A stretch of DNA of 42,304 nucleotides from Myxococcota bacterium (lineage in GTDB: Bacteria > Myxococcota_A > Polyangia > Polyangiales > Houyiibacteriaceae): assembly GCA_020629955.1 (NCBI GenBank), contig JAHDCI010000025.1:1-42304 (forward strand). The letters run 5' to 3'. The notes under the pieces are model-generated. The model saw only the letters and a list, made by a program, of their open reading frames with translations, did no database searches and was not told where the DNA came from. The position numbers and the translations under genes are program-made. Of the stretch, positions 7,630 through 17,400 are shown piece after piece. Numbering within the stretch: the stretch's first letter is position 1; each line of letters starts with the position of its first letter.

Positions 7630-8471
7630 CGTTCTGGCAGCGTGGCTCGATAGGATTCGAGGAGAAGCTTGGTCGATGGCCCCACGGGAAGCGATCGCTC
7701 GCCGATTCGCGACAGCGGCATGACCTCTCGCGTCGCACTGGTGATAAACGCCTCGTCCGCGGTCCGAAGCATTTCCCGGGAAACCTTCGCTTCTTTCACG
7801 CTCGTCAGCGCCCGGGATTTCACCAGCTCTTCTCCAAGCTCAAGGACGATCGAACGTGTAATCCCGCCGAGGGCCACTGCGTCTTCTCCTGCCCCCAGCG
7901 CCGGCGTCAGCAGCTTCCCCTGCGTTACGATAAACAAGTTGCTCGTCGCCCCCTCCAGCACCTCTTCTTCGGTGCAGAACAGCGCCTCATGCGCGCCGGC
8001 CTTTCGAGCGGCGCGAGTCGCCAAGACGCTGGCCAGGTACGAGCCGGCTTTCACGCTCGCCTGACCGCGCCGGCCTTCGTGAAGAATCGCCGCGGTCCCG
8101 CTTGAATAGAACGTCGCTGGATGGGGGACAAGCTCGCTCGAAAGGATCACGCAGCGGCCGCTTGCGGTGCCCCCCATCTTGTCCACGTCGCCGCGCGTCA
8201 CCATCAATCGAACGCGACGATCCCCTTTGCCTTTCGAAAGCAGTTCGCGAAGGTCACCAACAATTTGTTCTCGCGAAGGAAGCTCGATCTCGACGGCGGA
8301 TGCGGAGCGGTCGAGGCGATCGAGATGGCGCCTTAGTGCGTGCGGTTCGCCTCCGTAGGTGCGAAATGTCTCGAAGACGGAATCTCCGTAGAGAAACCCA
8401 GCATCGGTCACGGGGACGCGCGCGGTCTCGATCGACGAAATCGTCGAGTCGATCGAGACCCAAGTGCTCAA
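7614..8471 (-). CDS. class IV PLP-dependent aminotransferase or aminodeoxychorismate lyase
   Basis: A 285-aa fold-type IV enzyme, the family of branched-chain aminotransferase (IlvE), D-amino acid aminotransferase and aminodeoxychorismate lyase (PabC). Motifs are VPVTDAGFLYGDSVFETFR (19-37), the PLP-binding K141 in VKAGSYLASVLA, and EGATSNLF (173-180), where E173 contacts the cofactor. Which substrate it uses cannot be decided: no other branched-chain or folate gene is near. The start is a TTG at 8471 that overlaps the TPR gene stop as TTGA, preceded by GGAG at 8-nt spacing. The family's usual N-terminal spacing to the VPVTD motif supports this start. It is tightly coupled to the genes on both sides. 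Confidence 0.88.
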   Translation of the reverse strand: MSTWVSIDSTISSIETARVPVTDAGFLYGDSVFETFRTYGGEPHALRRHLDRLDRSASAVEIELPSREQIVGDLRELLSKGKGDRRVRLMVTRGDVDKMGGTASGRCVILSSELVPHPATFYSSGTAAILHEGRRGQASVKAGSYLASVLATRAARKAGAHEALFCTEEEVLEGATSNLFIVTQGKLLTPALGAGEDAVALGGITRSIVLELGEELVKSRALTSVKEAKVSREMLRTADEAFITSATREVMPLSRIGERSLPVGPSTKLLLESYRATLPERCGWF

Positions 8472-11400
8472 CCCTTCAGCTCCGCCAGGCGAGCCTGCGC
8501 CTGCGCGTGTTCGCGGTCCTCGCTTAGCGCACGTTCAAGCATGCTGATGGCCTTCCGCGTATCGCCGAGGTGCGCCGTGATATCACCGAGGTAGAAACAA
8601 ACGTCTGCTTTCGTGATTCCATCTTCGGGCTTTAGCTTCTGAAGCAGCAAGGCGCGGAAAGTTCGCTGAGCACGCTCCCAGTTCTGCTGAAGATAACAAA
8701 GGCGACCAAGATCTCGGAGGACCGGAACGCTCGTGAGGTCGATACGGAAAGCCGAGTCGTAATGCTGCAGCGCTCCCTCGGCGTTGCCCATGCCCTCAAG
8801 GGCGCGACCAAGGCGATGATGGAACTGCGCAAGCTCCTTCGAGCGACGGTTCCCGTACGACGCGATGATCTGTTCAAGAACCGGCACCGCGTCCTGCTGA
8901 CGGCCCGCAGCGATGTAAAGGTCGCAGAGAGGGAGCAAGACATCGCGGTCTTCCGGAGCCAACTGAGATGCGCGCTCCAGGAACTGAGCGGCGGTGGCGG
9001 GATCGCCGAGTCGCTGCTCAGAAATATCGGCGAGCTGCTTCAACGAAAGCACCTTCTCCTCGTCACTCGGGGCAAGTTCCACTTCCGCATCGAGAAGCTC
9101 GATGAGCTCATGCCAAGCTTCGTGCCGCTCGTAGAGCGACTTCAGAAGCGTTCGCGTCTCCGGAGTGGGCACTTGGTTCAGCGATTGACGAAGCGCCATC
9201 GCGGCTCGCTGCGGATCCCCGAGGTTCTGCTCGCAGACTTCCGCAACGCGATGCGCGAGCCCAGGAATCTCCTCTGTTTGAACAAGGCCCATTTGCGCCT
9301 CGAGGATACCGACAAGGGCCTCTGGATCGGTCTCAGGCGAGAGCAACCCGGCCAAGCCTTGAAGCACGCCAAGGTTCTGGCTATCGACCACCCGAGCGCG
9401 AAGCAGCGAGTCACGTGCCCCCGCGGGGTCGGCCAAATCACCGGCTTGAATCTCCGCCGCGCGAACGAGAAAACCAACTTCACTGGCGTTGTCCGCGACG
9501 CTCGACGCGAGGTCGGCGCGGCGAGTCAAGAGTTCGACATGACTCGCCAGCTCACCGGTCTCTCCGTAGAGCCGGTCGAGTTCTTCGAGCGCCTCGTGGT
9601 TGTTTGGATCGATCGCGAGGATTTCGTTCAACTGCGCGATTGCGTCGCCGCTTCGACCGAAAGCCTTTTCGGCGAGTCGAGCGAGTGCAACGCGTGCGGA
9701 AATCTGGTCCTGAGTGTTCTCTGCTTGGTTCAGGCGGCGCCCGAGGAGTTCTTCAAGGTCATCCCATCGCTGAGCCTCTTCGTAGAGACGCTGAAGCTCG
9801 GTCTGCGCGGGAAGGTCTGCCGGATTCTCTTCCAGAATGCCTTCAAAGGTCGCCGTCGCGCGCTCCGCGTTATCGAGCGGGCCCGCGTAGATCTCGGCGC
9901 ACTGACGACGCAGGTCGAGTCGTACGTTGGGATCCATCTCTTCATCGATGCGACGCTCGAGCAGCGATGCCGTCTCCGCCCACTTGCCCGCGCTCGGGTA
10001 AAGTCGAATGAGTTCGTTCATCGAGTGCAGCTCGGAGGCGTCCGAGTTGAGAATCCGCTCATGCGCATCGATCGCCAACCCCTGATTCATGAGGATGTGC
10101 TCACTCAGCTCAGCGACCTCTCGAAGTCGATCGATCTTCGCTCCCACGTCAAACTCAACCTCGGCCCAATCACGGAGCGCCTGACAGAGCTCCTCATGTC
10201 GGGCCGACTCGCGAAGGAGGTCGACGAGCTGTTCGCGCTGCGTCGTGCCTTCTGGGTCGACCTCGATGGCAGTGCGAAGACTCGCCTCCGCAGCGTCGAT
10301 ATCGCCTAGACGATCTCGGTACCAACTCGCGGCACGGAGTTGAAGATCCCGGCGACGAACACTGTCGAGATCCGAGGTACTGGCCCGCTCGACCATCCCG
10401 CGGAGCGATTCCCAATCGCCCGTCATCGCAGTAAGCCGTTCAACCGCATCCAGCGTCTGCTCATCGCGCGGATCTAGCTCGAAGGCCTGACGATATGCGC
10501 GTTGAGCCGCGGCCGGATCCCCGAGCTCATCTTCCCAGAGGCGTGCAGCGTCTGTAAGAAGCCGGACACGCTCATCGTCGGTCTCCGCGAGACGGACGCG
10601 GACATCATAAAGCCCCGCGATCTTGCCCTGCTCGCCGGTAGCCCGGTAGGCCGCCTCGAGAGCTTCCGCCGCGTCAAGCGCGAGCTCTTCGTGCTGCGTA
10701 AGCGACTCGAGACCGGAGATCGCTTCGGCGTTCGCTGGACTGTCCTCGACGACCTCCTGGAACGCCGTCAAAGCCCCTCTGAGATCACCAAAGTGTTCGG
10801 CGCGCAGACTCCCAAGACGTACGAGCAGCGACGCTCGTTCCCCAGAATCCGACGATTGATGCACCCGTCGTTCAACCACGCGGGCGACATCGCCCATCTG
10901 GCCTGCATCGGTGTAGAGACGGTCAAGCGACGCGAGAAGCTCCGCTTCGTCCCCAACTTGCTCAACCGCTCGCTCAAGCGCTCGAATCGCGCGAGGACTA
11001 TCTCCAAGGTGCAGCTCGGAGATACGCGCCACGCGCTCGTAATGCGCCCGCGCGACCATCGGGTCGAGCGCGTGGGAAGCTCGAGCATTAAAGGTCTCGG
11101 CCGCCTTCTCAAAGGCACCCATTTCCGCCGCCAACGACTCGATCTGCGCGGCAACGTCCTCATCGGCCCCATCCTCCACAAGCGCGGCGGAAAGCGCGTC
11201 GAAGGTTCGCGTATTGTCCCGCAAACCGGCTCTGCATACCTCCGCTAGAGCGAGCAGCTCCGCCTTGCGATCGTACGGGTCTGTCGCGGCTTCGGCCTTT
11301 AAGTGACGCAGTTCCGCCAGGTCTTCCCAGCGCTCTTGGACCACCAAACGAGGTTCGAGAAGTTCGGCGGCGCGGCCACGGTAGTCCGCGAGTCGAGAGA

Positions 11401-14400
11401 CTCGAATCAGCGCGCCGAGCGCGGGCTCATGTCGTGCGTCGAGTTCAAGTGCCTGCTCGTAGAGGTCAATCGCGCCGTGAACATCATCGAGCTCACGCTC
11501 CGTGATTTCGCCCGCGCGCTGAACCAGGGCCACGCGATCGTCCACCGTCTCGACCAAAGACGCCTGCGATTGAAGGTTCTCGAGAAGGTCCGGCCACATG
11601 GCGCGGCGCTCGTAGAGGTTGCCAAGACGCTGCATGGCGGAACGTTGAGAGGGCTCAATTTCGAGGATCTCCTGATGCACCGAAATCGCTTCGTCGAGTT
11701 GCCCAAGCTGGGTCTCCAGAATGCTTGCTCGCCGGAGGCCAATATCAACGCGAAGTGCGTCGTCTCCTTCGACCTCAAACCGGCGTTGAAGAACCCGGGC
11801 GAGCGATTCGTGGTCCGAGGCGGACTCATAGATTCGGTCGAGGCTCTCAAGGGCAATTGGATCGGAAGGGTCTTCCTCCGCGGCACGCTCGAAGAAAATC
11901 ATCGCGCCATTTACATCCGCCAGTAGCTCCTCCTGTACCGATCCGGCGCGGCGAAGAAACTCTGCGCGAACCACCGGGTCAAACGAGCGCTCCACCTTTC
12001 GTTCGAGAACGGCAACCATGCCCTTCCAATCGGCGACCATCGTATGCAGACCTTCGAGAGAGTCTAGCGGCGCCATATCGTCCGGGTCGAGCTCGGCAAT
12101 ACGCTCGTAGGTTTGAATCGCGGCTCGAGGGTCCCCGCGTTCCGCATCGTGAACCTGTGCAATGGTCTCGAGCAATGCGCGAGATGCATCCGGGTCTTCT
12201 GAACCTTGAACAGCGCCCTCAAGCGCTTGAACGTATTCGCCCCACATCTCATGCGCGGCAGCGAGGCGCGAAAGCTCCGAGGCGGAGGTCGAATCCTGCG
12301 GATCGAGTTGCATCACCCGTGCCCAAATCGCGAACGCGGAACGTTCGTCTCCACCACGATTCTCCCGAATCTGCGCAACCTCCGAGAGGAGAGGTATGGC
12401 GTCGAGAGGGTCGGTCTTATCGGCCCGGTCCTGAAGAACCCGGGCAAGCCGCTGCCAGTTATCATCCGCGCGGTAGATTGGCTCGAGAATTTCACCAGCG
12501 CGCACGCTGCGCTCCGGATCGTCGAAGAAGCCTTCGAGGGCCGCGACCGTATCGGTATTCGGAACCTCTTCAAGGATCTCCTCGAGAAGCCCCATCGCAC
12601 CATCCGGGTCAGAGAGATTCTCCAATCGGACGAGCGCGAGACGTTGCTTCAACACCGCTCGATCCGTCGGGTTCGCGGCGTAGTCCACGCGCTGCTCAAG
12701 ATGTCCCGCAAGCTCCTCGAACCGTTCGCGTCCGAGGAGGAGCGATTCGATGGACTCGTTTGCGTCACCATCTTCGGGTGCTTCCCCAAGCAGCTCCCGG
12801 TAAGTCTCGATCGAATCGTCAATCGCGCCGGCCGAGCGCTGAGATCGCGCCAGACGATGAAGCAAATCGACACGCTCCGCCTCGTCCGAAACCGCATCAG
12901 CACGACCGCGATACAGCTTCGCGAGCGGAAGATTCGCGTTCTCGCTGGCGTACACGCGCTCTAGCGATTCGAATGCCTCGCCATCGGCAGCATCAAACTC
13001 AAGGACTTGTTCGAAGAGGTTCGTCACCTTCTCCGTTTGTCCGTCGAGGCCTTGATAAAGACGCGCCGCCATACGTGCAAGTTCGGCGGAATCGTCATCC
13101 GAGACCCCCTCTTCCGCTATCGGTCGAGCGTAGGTATCGGCGAGTCGCTGGTGGTCTTCGAGCACGCGTCCAAGGCGCCCGAGCGTCGTCCACGTCTCTC
13201 GATCGCGCCAATCCTCATCGAAGAGTCTCGAGTATTGACCGAACGCGCCCGAAAGGTCCTCAAGGTAGTCCTCGTGAATCTGACCGAGCTTAAGCAAGAT
13301 ATCGCGCCGCGCGGAGGGGTCATCACTCGTCGAAAAGCGCGCTTCGAGTGCGGTCTTCACCGCAGGCCAGTCCATCCGTGCGAGGTAAACCGGTTCGAGA
13401 ATCTCGGCGGCTTCGCCTCGAAGTTCTTCGCCTTCCATGACCGCAGCGAGCGCTGCGATCGACGGGTCAAACTGGGCATCGGCTTCGACCGCTTGGCGGT
13501 AGTGATCGAGCGCCTGGTGAAGGTCAGATAGATGAAGCCGATGGACCTCGCCGAGCGCATGATTCGCAGCAACCTGAGAGCCAACACCGACGTCGATCTG
13601 CCGCTCAAGAACAGCGGTCAGATCATCCCACCGCTCATCCTTCGTGTAGAGACGCTGGAGCGCCTCGTACGCCGGAAGATGCGTCTCGTCTTCGAGCAAC
13701 ACCTGCTCATAGGCATCGGCCGCAGAACGCGAATCGTTGAGGTGCTCTTCGGCAACGCTCGCGCGTTGTTCGAGGAGTCCAATCCGGCCCACGCCGTCCG
13801 TCGCGAGTTCTGTCTTGCGTTCGAGGATCTGCACCAACTCAGCATGCTCTCCGAGGTCCCGATGAAGGGTCTCAAGAGCTTCAAGTGCACTTAGGGAATC
13901 GGGCTGCGACTCGAGCGCTCTCGCGTAGAGCCCCTTCGCGCGTTCCGGGTCTTCCAAATCGAACTGCGCTCTGGATGCAACAGTCAACCACGTCTCGGTC
14001 TGAAGGTCGGCCTGGAAAATCTCCGGCGTCACCCCTTCCATCAGGTCGACGTACTCCTTCCACTTCGAGGCGGCCTGAGCGTAGCGTCCAAAGTCGCTGA
14101 GCATGTGCGGCAAGTCCTCTTCGCCAACCGCTGCTTGCACGGCCTGCCCCATCAAACGGAACGCGTCCTCCGGCTTCTCAAGGCCTAGCTCTGCAATCTC
14201 GGCGGCACGGCGAAGCGAACCAATCTTTTCGACCGAATCTTCGGACTCAGCAAGAGTCTCGAGCGCTCCAACCAGCTCTTCGTGTTTTGCGTTCGCCTCG
14301 TAGAACGGGACGACAGCGCGTGCAGCATCGATCCGAGAGCGTGAATCTGGGTCGGTGAGAATTTCTTCGAGGCTCGAGACCGCGCCTTCGCAGTCTGGGT

Positions 14401-17400
14401 GGATATTCAGAGCCTCCTGGTACGCCTCCACCGCCCGATCGTGTTCGCTCATGTTCACACGCTGAACGTCGCCCGTCTGAACCCAGAGGCGAGCGATCGC
14501 TTCGGAATCCATGGCGCTATCGCGCTTCATCTCGATGATCTCGAGCAGGTCATCCCATTGCGATTCTGAGCGGTAAAGGCGCTCGAGCGAATTCAGCACC
14601 GGCTCGCTCGGCCCAAAGCGAGAGAGCACATCATTGTACGCAACGATCGCATTTCCAGGGTCTTCGAGCTTGCTCTCGTAAAGTTCTCCCACCCGAAGAC
14701 CAATCTCGGTCTGCTCCAGCTCGTCGGACGAAGCCTGGTCACGCTGCTGAAGGACACCAATGAGGCGCTGCCAATCGCCAGACTTTTCATAGAGCCGTTC
14801 AAGCGAGAAGAGCGTGTCACGGCTGTCGGGGAGAATCTCGAGACGTTCGCGCTGCGCAGCAATCGCGGCCTCAGGGTTACCGAGCTGCTCTTCCAGCAAG
14901 AGCGCAAGGCGCCCGAGCAGCTCGGCGCGTGTTTCGGGCTCGTACTCGAGACGAATTTGAAGGCGCAGGTCTTCCACGAGCGCTTCGTAGTCGCTGGCGT
15001 TCATATGAATCCGCTCGAGAGCTCGAGCGGCTGGGAGCGCACTATCCGGGTTATTGCCGTCGACCTGAATCAGCTGCTTATAGGAACGCTCTGCAGCCTC
15101 ATGGTCACCGATGACGGCATCGTAGAGTTCCGCAACCTCGAGCAACAGCTCGGCGCGCGTATGGTCCGAGTCGGCCGAACCAATGGCCTCTTCGAGGATC
15201 TCCGCGCGCTTCTGGGAAGCCCCCGTCATCGTGGCCACACGCGAGAGCTCTTCTCGCAATCCCGGGTCGGCCGCGTCCGCGAGAACGGCAGCGCCAAGCG
15301 CTTGAATCGCGCGCTCTGGTTCACCGGTTCGCTCCTCATAGAGCTTCGCGAGTCGCGTATTTAGACTGACTTGGTCGCCAGGTTCGGTAGACGCCTCGAG
15401 TTGAACTCGGAGGACATTGGCGAGTTCCGGCCACGCACCTTGCCCCTCGTAGAGAGGCTCCAGAATGGTCGCAACCCGCTGTCGTTCACTCGACTCGTCC
15501 AACAACCCACGAAGCGAATCCTGAGCGCGAACATGCGTTGGTGAAAGTTCGAGCACCGCCTCGTATCGGTCCACGGCAAACGCGGGTTCGTTGAGGTTGC
15601 TCTCGTGGAGCTTACCGATCGTAAAGAGCAGTTCGATACGCTCCGGGTCGCTCTCTGCGTTATCGAGGTCGTAGCGAAGGTGCTCAACGAGGTCTCGCCA
15701 ACGTTCTCGGCTGCGGAAGAGGCCTTCGAGCGCGCGACGCGAGGGGCCATGGTCGGGCTGCAGTTCCAGCACCTCCTGGTAGGTGCGAATCGCCTGGTCA
15801 CGATCCTCGAGGATCTCCTCGAAGAGGAAGCAGAGTTGCTGCAGAAGCTCGAGCTTTGCGTCCTGATCGTAGGTTTCCGCAATGCGATTTCGATAGAGCT
15901 GCTGAAGGCTCTCCCAGTTTTCCTGTTCGGTGTAGAACTCCTTCAATGCGTAGAACGCGCGTTCGTGAAGGGGATCGATCTGAAGCAGGCGCTTGTGATG
16001 GACCTCGGACGATGCCGGGTCACCGAGGAGCACGTCGTACACCTCTGCGGCACGCATCGAGAGTTCGACGATATCGGGCTCCTCGAGCCCGCCAGATTCA
16101 ATGGCCGTCGAGAAGGCCGCGGCCAAGTCCGCGTGCTTTCCAGCCGCGTCGGCGGTCGCGGAGAGTCGGTCCCACAGCTCTGGCTCGTTTGGCCGATCAA
16201 GGAAGGCCGCCTCGAGCGCTGCATACGCAGCAGCGTTATCACCGGTGGCGCCGGCCATCTCGGCGAGCCGAAGGTGAACTTCTCGCTTCTCCTCCGCGTC
16301 ATCGATGTTCTGAAGCCGAACCGAAAGAACCCCGGCGAGCTTTTCGTATTCACCGTTCGCCTCGTAGCTTGGCTCAAGGGCCCGCCCTGCCCCGTCCGCG
16401 ACGGCCTCATGTTCGAGCAAGGCTTCGAGCCCCGCGATCGCCTGCGCGTTCATCCCGTCAAGCGAGAGCACGTCCCGATAGCCTTCGAGCGCACTCTCGA
16501 CATTTTCGAGGGCGTTTCGCTGAAGGTCAGCATGACGCAGACAAAGTTCAAGTTCGTCATCACTGCCCCGAGAGAGCTCGCGTCGTTTTTCGAGGATGGG
16601 CGCAAGCTCAGACCACTGCTCTCGCTGGGTCAGCATTCGGTCAAGCGCAACGAGGGCAGTCTCGTCCTCGGGAAAGAGTCCGAGCACGGCGCGGTAGCGT
16701 TCGCACGCAGAATCGAGGTCTTCGAGGACGTCCTCCTCGAGTTGTCCAAGCGCGTTGAGCGCGTCTCGCTGTTGGTCATCGCCTTGGGCATGCGCAAATC
16801 GATGCAGGAGAATCTCTCGAAGGTCGGACGTGCGATTGTTCTCCCGGTAGAGGCGCTCGAGAGCGTCCATTGCGTCCACATCTTCCGGACGCGATTCGAG
16901 AACCGCCTTAAGGGCAGCAACTGCTTCGTCGGTCTGCCCCAGATGCTCACTCGCGATGACCGCACGCTTTCGGCGCAAGGTGAGCGTTTCGTCGTCGGAG
17001 CAATCGCCCGACTCGAGTCGAAGCTTAAACGCCTCGTCCACGAGGTCGTATCGGCCCGCCTTCGCGCCGAGCTCCTCGAGCTGGTTTCGTCGTGCATCCG
17101 ACTCCGGCTGAAGATCGTATGCCATCTTCGCGAATCGAAGGGCTTCGTTATCGTCCGTCAGGCGGTTGTGGTTCACGTCGATGATGGCGTCGATTCGCTC
17201 AAGATGTTCGGGCGATCCAGCCTCGAACGTCCCGAGGACGATCTCGTGCATTCGCACGAGGCGTGCCCACTTCTCTTGGGAGCGGTAGATGCCGCAAAGC
17301 GCATCCGCTGCCTGAGCATTCTCGGGGTCAACAGTGAGTACGCGCTCGTAGCTTCGGAAGGCGCGCTCGGGGTCGCCAATCTCATTCTCGTAGACCGCAG

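Noticed and set aside
8762-10309. Long plus-strand frame (515 codons) opposite the giant TPR gene; similar ones at 11725-13293 and 15605-17539
   Set aside because: They are antisense to a clear repeat protein, show no domain, and arise from the GC-rich codon pattern of the real gene.
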